In this document: positions 48,331 to 57,607 of the stretch, in pieces
How positions within the stretch are numbered: the first letter of the stretch is position 1
Layout: each line of letters opens with the position of its first letter
NCBI GenBank assembly: GCA_966211955.1
Contig: CBIHOF010000004.1
Span: forward strand, 62,001-126,000
Reading direction: 5' to 3'
Length of the DNA: 64,000 nucleotides
From: Albitalea sp966211955
GTDB lineage: Bacteria > Pseudomonadota > Gammaproteobacteria > Burkholderiales > Burkholderiaceae_C
Translations under genes and position numbers: made by a program
The notes under the pieces: model-generated
Told to the model about the DNA's origin: nothing
Seen by the model: only the letters and a program-made list of their open reading frames with translations
Databases searched by the model: none

Positions 48331-49327
48331 GCCGGGTGTTGCTGGCGTCGCGCGGCGAGCCGGGCAGGTGACGGCTCCAGGCGCGGCGCAGCTGCAGATC
48401 GGAACTGAAGCCGGCCACCGACGCCGCCTGGGTGACGCTCGCACCGTTGATGAGCGAGCGCCGCGCATGCTCGAGCCGGATGCGCTCCAGGTAATGCAGC
48501 GGCGTCACGCCGGCGTGTTCGGCAAACAAGCGCTGCAAGTGGCGCTCGGTCACATGCGCCACCGCGCACAGCGAGGCCATGTCCCATTGGTCTGTCGGGC
48601 GCTCGCTCACCGCATCCTGCACGCGGTGCACGGCCGGGTGCAGGTGATGCCGGTGCGCGAGCATCGGCGACAGCTCCGGGTCGTTGGGCGTGCGGCGCAG
48701 GTACACCACCATGTCCTTGGCCACCGATGCGGCGATGCTGTCGCCGCAGGTCTGCGCCACCAGGTGCAGCGCCAGGTCGATGCCGGCCGTCACGCCGGCG
48801 CTGGAGGCGATCGGCCCATCGACCACGAAGACGCGGTTGTCCACGACCTGGGCGTCAGGCGCCAGTGCGCGCAATTCGTCCAGCATCTCGTGGTGCGTGG
48901 TGCAGCGGTGCGACCCGAGCAGACCCGCCCGCGCTGCGAGCAGCGTGCCGGAGCAGATGGTGACCAGGCGGTGTCCTGCCGCCTCGTCGGCCAGGGCCGG
49001 CGCAAAGCATCGACCCAGCCAATTCGCGCTCGCGTGGACCGCGCGCACCGGCGAGGCAAGCGTCTCGCTCGGCTGCCCGACGAGCACCACCCAGGTGGGC
49101 GAATCGAATCGCTCGGGGAAGGGTTCCAGCCTGTTCACGCTGAGGCCCACCGAGCTCGGCAGCTCGGCCGATGGGCCCGTGAAGCGCAACCGGAACTGCG
49201 CCGGCCGTCCCGCACGCAGCAAATGCTGGTTGGCCAGCCGCAGCGACTCCGCCGGCCCCGCCACGTCCAGCAACAAGGCCCGCGGCGTGAGCACGAACAG
49301 GATGTCGATGAGGCCCTCAGGCCGCAC
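48284..49327 (-). CDS. GlxA-family AraC-type transcriptional regulator
   Basis: 347 residues: an N-terminal DJ-1/PfpI (class I glutamine amidotransferase-like) domain (about 1-190) with TICSGTLLAARAGLL carrying the Cys at the nucleophile elbow, then an AraC HTH pair (about 240-325) with SLCAVAHVTERHLQRLFAEH and RLEHARRSLI. Start GTG at 49327, overlapping the 3' end of the isochorismatase-like gene by 11 bases, so it is the last gene of that transcript. GlxA-type regulators often control amino-acid, betaine or amide catabolism; it probably governs the genes it follows. Confidence 0.87.
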   Translation of the reverse strand: MRPEGLIDILFVLTPRALLLDVAGPAESLRLANQHLLRAGRPAQFRLRFTGPSAELPSSVGLSVNRLEPFPERFDSPTWVVLVGQPSETLASPVRAVHASANWLGRCFAPALADEAAGHRLVTICSGTLLAARAGLLGSHRCTTHHEMLDELRALAPDAQVVDNRVFVVDGPIASSAGVTAGIDLALHLVAQTCGDSIAASVAKDMVVYLRRTPNDPELSPMLAHRHHLHPAVHRVQDAVSERPTDQWDMASLCAVAHVTERHLQRLFAEHAGVTPLHYLERIRLEHARRSLINGASVTQAASVAGFSSDLQLRRAWSRHLPGSPRDASNTRLTDPASPDPRRTARH

Positions 49328-49874
49328 GCCGTACCGCCTCCTCGACGCTGCAGATGGTGGCGAAGCGATCCTTCAGCACGGCGCAGGTGCGCTCGACGAT
49401 GGTGGCGGCCGGCAGCGGCTTGCCGTCGATGGTCTGCATGTCGAAGGTGAGCGTCGCCTCGCCCACGAAGTCCACGGCAAAGCCTTCGTCGCTCGCATGC
49501 CGCGTTGTCGTCTCGCAGCACTGCTCGGTGCGAATGCCTGCGACGATCAGTCGGCCGATGCCGCGCTCGCGCAGCCACACCGACAGTCCGGTGCCCACCA
49601 GCGCGCTGTGTCGACCCTTGATGAACTCGGCCGCCGGCTTGAAATCGGCCAGGCCTTGCATGGGCCGCACATGGCCGGATTCGAGAGAGAACGGGTTGTC
49701 CGGCGTGGCCGGTTCGTCGACGTGCAGGATGCGCACGATGGGCACGCCGCGGCTTGCGCAGGCGTCGATGAGCGCGTTGGCACGAGCAAGAAAGGACATC
49801 GCCGGCTCGGTGCGGAAGTAAGCGCGCTGGCGAAAGGAATCCTGGACGTCGATGAGGAGGAGGGCGGTATTCAT
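49317..49874 (-). CDS. Isochorismatase-like cysteine hydrolase
   Basis: 185-residue cytoplasmic hydrolase of the isochorismatase/nicotinamidase fold. Catalytic triad candidates: Asp in LLLIDVQDSF, Lys in AEFIKGRHSAL and Cys in GIRTEQCCETT. The ATG at 49874 gives the usual start MNTALLLIDVQ. Substrate not recognisable (nicotinamide, N-carbamoyl compounds, isochorismate or others). Lies in a minus-strand group with an amidohydrolase, a DUF2817 peptidase and a regulator. Confidence 0.88.
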   Translation of the reverse strand: MNTALLLIDVQDSFRQRAYFRTEPAMSFLARANALIDACASRGVPIVRILHVDEPATPDNPFSLESGHVRPMQGLADFKPAAEFIKGRHSALVGTGLSVWLRERGIGRLIVAGIRTEQCCETTTRHASDEGFAVDFVGEATLTFDMQTIDGKPLPAATIVERTCAVLKDRFATICSVEEAVRRAA

Positions 49875-49955
49875 GGCTGGCTTCTGAGGTTGGTGGGAAG
49901 CCAAACGATAGAGTGTGCCTGTCAGCCGGGCCACTCGGCAAGCGGCATGAATCGA

Positions 49956-51065
49956 TCAGTTTCGGACATCCGCGCCGGCCAGTCCCCGAACGGCAGCATG
50001 CGCTGCATCCATGGCCTGCACCATCACCTGCTCCTTCCACTCGTCGGTGTCGACGTAGAAGGCATCGCGGATCTGCTGCTTGATGGCCGCGCGCAGCGGC
50101 TCGGGCGCTTCGGGATGGTTCTCCAGCCACTGGTCGCCGCGCAGCGCATTGAGTGCATCGAGCAGCGGCACCGTGCCGAACTCCAGCGCGATGCCGGTGT
50201 ATTCCGCCTGCGGGCATTCCTCGTAGGCCGCCTCCCACATCTGGCCGGTGAGGTAAGCGGAGGTGGAGCTGCCGTCGTAGATCGAGGTGAGCGTGTCGCC
50301 CCACCACGCACGCGCCCGTGTGAGGGCGGCAGGGTCGTCCCTGCAGGCGAAGATGCGCTCGCCGTGACCGGTGGGTCCGAGGCCGGTGTGCAGGTCGATC
50401 CAGCCGAGCTGCGTGCAGCGCCGGGCATGGTCCTGCAACACGTGTCGCAGCGTCTGGTTGCTCCAGGTCGGGTTGTGGCCGCCGTAGAACAGGCCCTCCG
50501 GGTGCCCGTGCTGCCCGCCTGACACTGCTGCCTGCAGCGGCTCCATGCCGCGTTCCTGCAGCAGGCGCATCGTCTTGGCGTTGATGTAGTCCGACGGTGG
50601 CCAGGTCGGCGGCACGAGGATGCCCGCAATCTCGTCGTAGGCCGTGTTCTCCGGCAGCGGCTTGGAGAAGTCGTGGAAGTTGCGGTTGAGGTCCACGTTC
50701 TCGTGCGTGACGCGTCGCCACCACGAAAAGCCGTACGGGTTCAGGCCGTGGATGTACAGCACCGCGACACCTGCATCGCCCGCCTGCCGACGCCATCCCG
50801 AATCACCGAGCAAGGCAAGCTGCACGCCCGACCCGCAGAAACCCTCCACGCCATGGCAGGCGCTGCTGATGATCAACAGCCGCGTCGCATCGCGCGGGCC
50901 ATCCAGGGCCACGTCCATCGCGAGCGTCTCGCCATCGCGCCCGAGCATCGGGTGCACATGCGGCTCGACATCGAGCCCGGCCGCATCAGCCGCTGCGAGA
51001 AACTTCTCCCGCGCTTGCGCGTAGGTTTGCGAGAAGTACTGCGAAACGCGCTGCGGTACTGCCAT
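49956..51065 (-). CDS. DUF2817 family M14-like zinc peptidase
   Basis: 369 residues, no signal peptide. The M14-like metal site is visible: HGVEG (His71, Glu74), the substrate-binding Asn-Arg in NVDLNRNFHDF, a third metal ligand in WIDLHTGLG (near 222) and a catalytic Glu candidate in GIALEFGT. The pattern is that of DUF2817, related to carboxypeptidases and succinylglutamate desuccinylase/aspartoacylase. It likely cleaves a small amide or peptide inside the cell. 15 bases downstream of the M20 amidohydrolase, so likely in one operon. Confidence 0.85.
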   Translation of the reverse strand: MAVPQRVSQYFSQTYAQAREKFLAAADAAGLDVEPHVHPMLGRDGETLAMDVALDGPRDATRLLIISSACHGVEGFCGSGVQLALLGDSGWRRQAGDAGVAVLYIHGLNPYGFSWWRRVTHENVDLNRNFHDFSKPLPENTAYDEIAGILVPPTWPPSDYINAKTMRLLQERGMEPLQAAVSGGQHGHPEGLFYGGHNPTWSNQTLRHVLQDHARRCTQLGWIDLHTGLGPTGHGERIFACRDDPAALTRARAWWGDTLTSIYDGSSTSAYLTGQMWEAAYEECPQAEYTGIALEFGTVPLLDALNALRGDQWLENHPEAPEPLRAAIKQQIRDAFYVDTDEWKEQVMVQAMDAAHAAVRGLAGADVRN

Positions 51066-51080
51066 CTCAGCCTCGCAGCA

Positions 51081-52274
51081 TCAGCGCGGCGTGGCCAGCC
51101 ACTGCTCGGCCATGCGCACCCAGAGCGTGGCGCCCAGGGGGATGAGTTCGTCGTTGAAGTCGTAGCTCGGGTTGTGCAGCATGCACGGGCCCATGCCGTG
51201 GCCGCCCTCGCGGTGGCTGCCGTCGCCGTTGCCGATGAGGAAGTAGGCGCCCGGCTTGGCTTGAAGGAAGTAGCTGAAGTCCTCGGCGCCCATGGTGGGT
51301 TCGAACTCCAGCACGTTCTCGGCACCCACCACCTCGGCCATCACGCGGCGCGCGAACTCGGTCTCGGCGGGGTGGTTGATGGTTGGCGGGTAGTTGCGCA
51401 CGAACTCGAACTCGCACGTCGCGCCGAAGGCCGCGGCGGTGTGCTCGCTGATCTGCTTCATGCGCTCTTCGATCATGTCCAGCAGCTCGAGCGTGAAGGT
51501 GCGCACCGTGCCTTCCATGACGCATGAATCGGGCACGACATTGGTGGCCTCGCCGGTGTGGATCATAGTCACCGAGATCACGCCCGCATCGATGGGCCGC
51601 TTGTTGCGCGAGATGATGGTCTGGAAGGCCTGCACCATCTGGCAGGCCACGGGCACCGGGTCGATTCCGTTGTGCGGCATGGCCGCATGGCCGCCCTTGC
51701 CGTGGATGGTGATCTTGAATTCGTTGCTGGAGGCAAAGCACGGACCGTTCTTGATCGCGAACTGCCCCACCTTCATGCCCGGCCAGTTGTGCGCGCCGAA
51801 GATGGCTTCCATCGGGAACTGCTCGAACAAGCCATCGCGGATCATCTCGCGTGCGCCGCCGCCGCCTTCTTCCGCAGGCTGGAACACGAGGTACACCGTG
51901 CCGTCGAAGTTGCGGTGCTTGGACAAGTGCTTGGCCGCTGCCAGCAGCATTGCGGTGTGGCCGTCGTGGCCGCACGCATGCATCTTGCCGTGGTGCTGGC
52001 TCGCGTGGGCAAAGGTGTTGTGCTCGGTCATGGGCAGCGCGTCGATGTCGGCACGCAGGCCGATCGCGCGGGTGCTGGTGCCGTTCTTGACGATGCCCAC
52101 GACACCCGTCGTGCCCATGCCGCGGTGGATGGGAATGCCCCAGTCCGTGAGCTGCCGGGCAATGACATCGGCCGTGCGGCGCTCCTCGAAGCACAGTTCA
52201 GGGTGGGCGTGGATGTCGCGCCGGACGGTCGCGATGGCGGCCGCGTCCGCGAGGATGGATTCGATCAGGCGCAT
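51081..52274 (-). CDS. M20 family amidohydrolase (second copy)
   Basis: 397-residue M20D zinc amidohydrolase. Motifs: LRADIDALPM, MHACGHDGHTAMLL, QPAEEGGGGAREMI, MGAEDFSYFLQ. It resembles the enzyme at 2041-3258 in all these blocks but is clearly divergent, so the two are paralogues rather than a recent duplication. No signal peptide. It heads a minus-strand run with a DUF2817 peptidase, an isochorismatase-like hydrolase and a GlxA regulator. The 217-bp gap upstream holds its promoter; no clear boxes seen. Confidence 0.93.
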   Translation of the reverse strand: MRLIESILADAAAIATVRRDIHAHPELCFEERRTADVIARQLTDWGIPIHRGMGTTGVVGIVKNGTSTRAIGLRADIDALPMTEHNTFAHASQHHGKMHACGHDGHTAMLLAAAKHLSKHRNFDGTVYLVFQPAEEGGGGAREMIRDGLFEQFPMEAIFGAHNWPGMKVGQFAIKNGPCFASSNEFKITIHGKGGHAAMPHNGIDPVPVACQMVQAFQTIISRNKRPIDAGVISVTMIHTGEATNVVPDSCVMEGTVRTFTLELLDMIEERMKQISEHTAAAFGATCEFEFVRNYPPTINHPAETEFARRVMAEVVGAENVLEFEPTMGAEDFSYFLQAKPGAYFLIGNGDGSHREGGHGMGPCMLHNPSYDFNDELIPLGATLWVRMAEQWLATPR

Positions 52275-52491
52275 GCTGGCTCCGGAACGCTCATCCAGGC
52301 CCCTGGTCGGGGCGGCGAGCGAATCGCAAGGGGATGATGCAAGCCAGTTTACCCGCGGGGTTCAAGCCCTGCCATCGAGCGGGGAACGGGTGTGCGCACA
52401 GCAGGCGGGCGCGAACAAGAAGTCTGCGGAACTGAGAAGACGTCTACCGCCGGCGCTTGGTGCGCAAATATTTCTCGGCGCTACTGGACCA

Positions 52492-53616
52492 CTAGCGCCT
52501 GACCCGCCCGTCGTCCGTCAGCATGGACAGATCGACGAACTTCGAGGCGACGTGATCCTTCGGGCCGAACTTCACGCGGAAGCCGCCGAAGTCGCCGTTG
52601 GTGATCGACTCCAGCCCTGTCACCAGCGAGTCACGCGAGGGGTTCTTGCCGGCGCGGCGCAGGCCGTCGGCCAGCACCTTGGCAGCCAGGTAGCCTTCCA
52701 TGCTCGAGTAGTTCGGCTTGGCGTTCCCACCGGCCCTCTGCACCGCGTCGATGTATTCCCGGGCGATGGGTGCGGCGGTGGAGAACGGGAAGGGCATGAC
52801 CTGGCTGATCATCACGCCGCGGCCTTCCTTGCCGAGCTCGTCGGCCAGGGCCTGCGTGCCGACGAATGACACGTTGTAGAAGGTGCCGCCGTAGCCCGCC
52901 TTGCGCGCCTCACGGATGAATGCAGCGCAAGACTTGTAGGCGCTGATCTGCACCACCGAATCGGGCGCCTTGGCGGCGATTTCTTGCACGGCCTGCGCCA
53001 CGTTCACCGTGTTGCGCTCCACCGTACCGAGCGCGACGGGCTCCAGGCCCTGGACCTTGAGTGCGCGCTTGACGCCTTCGAGGCCGGCCTTGCCGTAGGC
53101 GTCGTTCTGGTAGAAGACCGCGATTTTCTTCAGGTTCAGCTCGGTGAGCTGCTTCACGATCAGCCCGGTCTCGTCGTAGTAGGACGCGCGCAGGTGAAAA
53201 ATCCAGCGGCTGAACGGGTCGCGCAGCGCCTCGGCACCGGTGAAGGGGCCGAAAAAGGGAATCTTGGCCTCGTTGATCAGCGGCAGGGCCGCGAGGCAGG
53301 TGGGCGTGCCGACGTAGCCGAAGAGGGCGAAGACGTCCTCCTTGATGAAGCGGTCCGTGTTGGCCTTGCAGCGATCGGGCTCGTAGCCATCGTCCAGCGT
53401 GCGCAGCTCGATCTGCTGGCCGTTGATGCCGCCCGCGGCATTGACGTGGTCGAAGTACAGCTTCGCCCCATGGTTCATCTGGATGCCCAGCTGCGCGGCA
53501 GGGCCGGTGAAGGCGGCCGATTGGCCCAGCACGATGCGGCTGGCTTGCGCCCAGGCAGGCAATGCGAGCGCGGCCGTGCCGGCGGCCATCCTCGTGATCA
53601 CGTCACGGCGTTTCAT
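52492..53616 (-). CDS. Branched-chain amino-acid-type ABC binding protein (LivK-like, orphan)
   Basis: 374-residue periplasmic binding protein of the Peripla_BP_6 family. N-terminus MKRRDVITRMAAGTAALALPAWAQA is a signal peptide with a twin-Arg start (Tat-like, though without the full FLK motif). Mature start RIVLGQSAAFTGPAAQLG is typical of LivK/amide-binding proteins; KIAVFYQNDAYGKAGLEG is another family block. No permease or ATPase genes lie nearby. The ligand is unknown; amides or amino-acid derivatives would fit the hydrolase genes downstream. Divergent from the molybdoenzyme gene. Confidence 0.9.
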   Translation of the reverse strand: MKRRDVITRMAAGTAALALPAWAQASRIVLGQSAAFTGPAAQLGIQMNHGAKLYFDHVNAAGGINGQQIELRTLDDGYEPDRCKANTDRFIKEDVFALFGYVGTPTCLAALPLINEAKIPFFGPFTGAEALRDPFSRWIFHLRASYYDETGLIVKQLTELNLKKIAVFYQNDAYGKAGLEGVKRALKVQGLEPVALGTVERNTVNVAQAVQEIAAKAPDSVVQISAYKSCAAFIREARKAGYGGTFYNVSFVGTQALADELGKEGRGVMISQVMPFPFSTAAPIAREYIDAVQRAGGNAKPNYSSMEGYLAAKVLADGLRRAGKNPSRDSLVTGLESITNGDFGGFRVKFGPKDHVASKFVDLSMLTDDGRVRR

Positions 53617-53771
53617 TCATCTCTCCAGTCCCAACTCTTCTGGCGATCGAGCTCCCCTCGCCCGCCGTCCATTCACGAGACTTCCGAGGATAGGGCCCTG
53701 CTTAAAATTCTCCAGCCGCAACCGTGACCCTTGTCCGCAGCGCGCACCGATGACTGTGCAATAGTTGACGC

Positions 53772-55817
53772 ATGAACGACGAAGTCACCATCGTCCGGGC
53801 CGCGTGCCCCCACGACTGCCCCGACACCTGCGCCATCCGCGTCACCGTGCAGGGTGGCCGCGCCATCAAGGTCCAGGGCCATCCGGATCATCCGCCCACC
53901 CATGGCGCCTTGTGCACGAAGGTGTCGCGCTACCCCGAGCGAACCTACTCCGTGGACCGCGTGCTGCACCCGATGCGGCGCACCGGGCCCAAGGGGAGCG
54001 GGCAGTTCGAGCGCGTGAGCTGGGACGAGGCATTGACGGACATTGCGTCGCGTCTTGCGGCCATCGCGGCGCGAAACCCGCAGGCCATCGTGCCCTACAG
54101 CTATGCCGGCACCATGGGCCTCTTGCAAGGCGAGAGCATGGACCGCCGCTTCTTCCACAAGCTGGGCGCGTCGCTGCTGGATCGCACCATCTGCGCGAGC
54201 GCCGGCGGCGAGGCACTGGCGGCGACGTATGGCGGCAAGATCGGCATGCACCTTGAGAACTACGCCGAGAGCCGGCTCATCATCATCTGGGGCAGCAACT
54301 CGATCGCCTCCAACCTGCACTTCTGGACCTTCGCGCAGGCGGCCAAGCGCCATGGCGCCAAGCTCATCTGCATCGACCCGCGCAAGACCGAGACAGCCGA
54401 CAAATGCCACCAGCACATCGGCCTGCTGCCGGGCACCGACGGCGCGCTGGCGCTCGGGCTGATGCACGAGCTGATCGTCAACGATTGGCTGGACCAGGAC
54501 TACATCGACAAACACACCGAAGGCTGGCCCAAGCTGCGTGAGCGTGCGCTGCAATGGCCGCCGGAGCGTGCCGCCGAAGTTTGCGGCATCACCGCCGACG
54601 AGGTGCGCGGCCTGGCGCGCGACTACGCGACGACCAAGCCCGCGGCGATCCGCCTCAACTACGGCATGCAGCGCGTGCGCGGTGGCGGCAATGCGGTGCG
54701 GCTGATCGCCATCCTGCCGTGCCTGATCGGGGCATGGCGGCATCGCGCCGGCGGCATGCTGCTGTCGGCGTCGGGTTGGTTCACGGTGGACCGCGCGGCC
54801 TTGCAGCGGCCCGACCTGATGGGCGCGCGCCAGTGCCGCACCATCAACATGAGCACGATTGGCGACGATCTCTTGCGTGAGTCCTCGGCCGAGTTCGGGC
54901 CGAAGATCGAGGCCTTGGTCGTCTACAACAGCAACCCGGTGGCGGTGGCGCCGGAGTCGCCGAAGGTCGTGGCCGGCTTCAAGCGCGAAGACCTGTTCAC
55001 GGTCGTGCTCGAGCAGTTCATGACCGACACCGCCGACCACGCCGACTACGTGCTGCCTGCCACCACGCAGCTCGAGCACCTCGACGTGCACACGAGCTAC
55101 GGCCACCGCTATGCGCTCATCAACGAGCCGGCCATCGCGCCACTGGGCGAAGCGCGGCCCAACACCTCGGTCTTCCGCGAGCTGGCGCAGCGCATGGGCT
55201 TCACCGACGACTGCTTCAAGGACAGCGACGAGGACATGGCCCGCGTGGCCTTCAGCCGCGACGTGACGCTGGACGCCCTGCGCGAGTCGCATTGGGTCAA
55301 GCTGCCGCTGCCGGATGCGCCGCTTGCCGAAGGGCAGTTCCGCACGCCGAGTGGCAAGTGCATCATCGATTCGCCCCTCTTCGGCGTGCCTGACCACGTG
55401 CCGAACTACGAGTCGCCATCGGGTGAACTGGCCGAGCGCTATCCGCTTGCGATGATCTCGCCGCCGGCGCGCAACTTCCTCAACTCCAGCTTCGTGAACG
55501 TGCAGAGCCTGCGCGACATCGAGGGCGAGCCGGTGCTCGAGATGCATGAAGGCGATGCAGTGCAGCGCGGCATCGGCCATGGCCAGATGGTGCGGGTGTT
55601 CAACGACCGCGGCGAGTATGTGTGCAAGGCGATGCTCAGTGCCCGCGCGCGGCCGGGTGTGGTCAACGGCCTGGGCATCTGGTGGCGCAAGCTCGGCGCC
55701 CGCGGCACCAACGTCAACGAGCTCACGCACCAGCGGCTCACCGACATCGGCCGGGCGCCATCGTTCTACGATTGCCTGGTCGAGGTGCAGCCGGTCAGCG
55801 CATCAGCGGCCACGTGA
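53772..55817 (+). CDS. Molybdopterin oxidoreductase, cytoplasmic DMSO-reductase family
   Basis: 681-residue Mo-bisMGD enzyme without a Tat signal, so cytoplasmic. N-terminal 4Fe-4S ligands are Cys12, Cys16, Cys20 (CPHDCPDTC) and Cys48 (HGALCTKV). The Mo-site Cys candidate is in TICASAGGEA, and the C-terminal MGD-binding domain starts near residue 560 with PLAMISPPARNFLNSSF. The family (often annotated as a formate dehydrogenase-like or biotin-sulfoxide-reductase-like oxidoreductase) lacks a defined substrate. Its stop overlaps the next gene as GTGA. No redox partner subunit is adjacent. Confidence 0.88.
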   Translation: MNDEVTIVRAACPHDCPDTCAIRVTVQGGRAIKVQGHPDHPPTHGALCTKVSRYPERTYSVDRVLHPMRRTGPKGSGQFERVSWDEALTDIASRLAAIAARNPQAIVPYSYAGTMGLLQGESMDRRFFHKLGASLLDRTICASAGGEALAATYGGKIGMHLENYAESRLIIIWGSNSIASNLHFWTFAQAAKRHGAKLICIDPRKTETADKCHQHIGLLPGTDGALALGLMHELIVNDWLDQDYIDKHTEGWPKLRERALQWPPERAAEVCGITADEVRGLARDYATTKPAAIRLNYGMQRVRGGGNAVRLIAILPCLIGAWRHRAGGMLLSASGWFTVDRAALQRPDLMGARQCRTINMSTIGDDLLRESSAEFGPKIEALVVYNSNPVAVAPESPKVVAGFKREDLFTVVLEQFMTDTADHADYVLPATTQLEHLDVHTSYGHRYALINEPAIAPLGEARPNTSVFRELAQRMGFTDDCFKDSDEDMARVAFSRDVTLDALRESHWVKLPLPDAPLAEGQFRTPSGKCIIDSPLFGVPDHVPNYESPSGELAERYPLAMISPPARNFLNSSFVNVQSLRDIEGEPVLEMHEGDAVQRGIGHGQMVRVFNDRGEYVCKAMLSARARPGVVNGLGIWWRKLGARGTNVNELTHQRLTDIGRAPSFYDCLVEVQPVSASAAT

Positions 55818-56902
55818 GACGCTGGCTGCTCATGGCGGGCATTGGCATCGCGGGCATCGTCGCACTGGCCGTCGGCACGGTTTGCCTCACCTCCGGCTGC
55901 AGCACGGTGGGCTACTACGCGCATTCGGTGGGAGGCCACCTCGAGCTGCTGCGCAGCGCCAAGCCCGTGCCTGACTGGCTGGGCGACCAGGCGGTCACGC
56001 CGGCCCTGAAAGAGCGCCTCGCACTCACCCAGCGAATGCGCGACTACGCGGTGCGCGAACTGCAGCTGCCCGACAACGCGAGCTACCGCCGCTATGCCGA
56101 CCTGCACCGCACGGCCGCCGTGTGGAACGTGGTGGCGGCGCCGGAGCTGAGCCTCACCCTCAAGACTTGGTGCTTTCCATTCGTGGGTTGCGTGGGCTAC
56201 CGCGGCTACTTCGACCGTGCGCGAGCCGATGCCTTTGCCGAGGAGCTGCGCTCGCAGAAGCTGGAGGTGAGTGTGTACGGCGTGCCGGCCTATTCGACAC
56301 TCGGCGCCTTGCCCGGCGACTTCTTCGCCGACCCCTTGCTCAGCACCTTCATCAACTTCCCCGAGGGCGAACTCGCGCGCCTCATCTTCCACGAGCTGTC
56401 CCACCAGGTGGCCTACGCCCAGGGCGACACCGAGTTCAACGAATCCTTCGCGACGGCGGTGGAGCGCATCGGCGGCAAGCGCTGGCTGGAGGAGCGCGCC
56501 GCGCCCGAGGCGCGCCGTGAATACGAGGTGTTCGACGGCCGCCGCCAGGACTTCCGCGCCATCACCCAGAAGTATCGCGACAAGCTCGACGCGGTCTACA
56601 AGAGTGGCGCGAGCGACGAGGAGAAGCGCGAGAAGAAGTCGGCGGTGATGGCCGAGCTGCGCGCCGAATACGACACGATGAAGGCGCAGCGCTGGGGCGG
56701 GTATTCCGGGTATGACGGCTGGTTCTCACGCGCCAACAATGCATCCTTCGGCGTGCTCGCTGCCTACAACGAACTGGTGCCCGATTTCGAGCGCCTGTTC
56801 GAGAAAGAGGGCCGCGACTTCCCGCGCTTCTATGCGGAGGTGAAGCGGCTGACCAAACTGAGCAAGGCAGAACGCAGAGCGGCCTTGCACCAAGGAGACT
56901 GA
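55814..56902 (+). CDS. Predicted lipoprotein aminopeptidase (Aminopep, DUF2265 family)
   Basis: 362-residue membrane-bound zinc peptidase. A hydrophobic N-terminus ends in a lipobox-like LTSGC (Cys29) followed by STVGYYAHSVGGHLELL, the family's hallmark. The gluzincin motif HELSH (His193, Glu194, His197) and a downstream Glu in NESFATAVE complete the metal site. GTG start overlapping the molybdoenzyme stop. The Aminopep family is well conserved in proteobacteria but poorly studied. The coupling to the molybdoenzyme may be incidental. Confidence 0.88.
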   Translation: MRRWLLMAGIGIAGIVALAVGTVCLTSGCSTVGYYAHSVGGHLELLRSAKPVPDWLGDQAVTPALKERLALTQRMRDYAVRELQLPDNASYRRYADLHRTAAVWNVVAAPELSLTLKTWCFPFVGCVGYRGYFDRARADAFAEELRSQKLEVSVYGVPAYSTLGALPGDFFADPLLSTFINFPEGELARLIFHELSHQVAYAQGDTEFNESFATAVERIGGKRWLEERAAPEARREYEVFDGRRQDFRAITQKYRDKLDAVYKSGASDEEKREKKSAVMAELRAEYDTMKAQRWGGYSGYDGWFSRANNASFGVLAAYNELVPDFERLFEKEGRDFPRFYAEVKRLTKLSKAERRAALHQGD

Positions 56903-56905
56903 TTC

Positions 56906-57235
56906 ATGCCCGACATCCACATCCACCGCAAGCACAAGCTCGGATTGCCCAAGGCACGCGAAGTCGCCTGGGCCTGGGCCGAGGAGGTGGAGAAGAAGTT
57001 CGACATGGAGTGCACCGTCGTCGAGGGCGACGACGGCGACACGGTGGAGTTCACCCGTCCCGGGGTGAAGGGCCAGCTCACGGTGGCCGCCGACCACTTC
57101 GAACTCGAAGCCAAGCTAGGCTTCCTCCTGGGCGCCTTTAGCAAGACCATCGAGTCCGAGATCGAGCGCAATCTCGACGAGCTGCTGGAAAGCAGCAAGC
57201 CCAAGAAGCCCGCCGCCAAAAAGACCAAGAAATAG
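56906..57235 (+). CDS. Polyhydroxyalkanoic acid system family protein (PHA_gran_rgn)
   Basis: 109-residue cytoplasmic protein whose core matches the small proteins annotated as PHA system/granule-associated: MPDIHIHRKHKLGLPKAR, then AWAWAEEVEKKFDMECTV and VKGQLTVAADHFELEAKLGF, with a Lys-rich tail. Role in PHA granules is an annotation tradition, not proven. Starts 3 bases after the aminopeptidase stop. It converges on the acyl-CoA-binding protein gene, separated by a dispersed repeat. Confidence 0.85.
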   Translation: MPDIHIHRKHKLGLPKAREVAWAWAEEVEKKFDMECTVVEGDDGDTVEFTRPGVKGQLTVAADHFELEAKLGFLLGAFSKTIESEIERNLDELLESSKPKKPAAKKTKK

Positions 57236-57240
57236 CGACC

Positions 57241-57352
57241 CGCAGCAAGCGAGCGCAGCGAAGCGCCCATCAAGCCACGCCCGCGGATCCGGCTTCGCCG
57301 GTCCGCCAGGCAGCGCCCCTCGGGGGCAGGAGCGCCAGCGACTGGGGGGCCG
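57241..57352 (-). repeat. Dispersed intergenic repeat, copy A
   Basis: Read on the minus strand it begins GGCCCCCCAGTCGCTGGCGC and contains CTCCTGCCCCCGAGGGG, the hairpin CCGGCGAAGCCGG, then CGTGGCTTGATGGGCGCTTC. It aligns over about 100 bases with the sequence at 61912-62013. Lies between convergent genes and could fold as a bidirectional terminator. Confidence 0.75.
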
Positions 57353-57607
57353 TTATTTCAACGATTCGATCAGGTCGACATATTCCTGCATCGCCTCGTC
57401 CGCGCTCTTGCCCTTGAACTCTGCCCAGGCATCGAACTTGGCGCGGCCCACCATGTCGGTGAACCCCGGGCGCTTGCCTTCCACGTCGCCGGCACTCGCC
57501 TGCTTGTAAAGCGCGTAGATCTTCAAAAGCGTCATGTTGTCCGGCTTCTCCGGCAGCTTCTTCGAATCGGCCACTGCTTGTTCGAATTGGGTCTTCAAGT
57601 CAGCCAT
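57353..57607 (-). CDS. Acyl-CoA-binding protein
   Basis: 84-residue ACBP, a four-helix protein that holds long-chain acyl-CoA. Conserved blocks: LYALYKQ-like KIYALYKQASAGDV, GKRPGFTDMVGRAKFDAW and the WAEFKGKSADEAMQEYV helix. Length and motif match eukaryotic and bacterial ACBPs. Good AGGAG site upstream. Divergent from the wax ester synthase gene (96-bp gap), so the two may share regulation; an acyl-CoA donor role for that enzyme is inference. Confidence 0.95.
   Translation of the reverse strand: MADLKTQFEQAVADSKKLPEKPDNMTLLKIYALYKQASAGDVEGKRPGFTDMVGRAKFDAWAEFKGKSADEAMQEYVDLIESLK

Noticed and set aside
52275..52491. Small gene between the LivK-like and M20 genes
   Set aside because: The 217-bp gap has no start with a ribosome site leading to a convincing protein on either strand; it probably holds only the M20 promoter.
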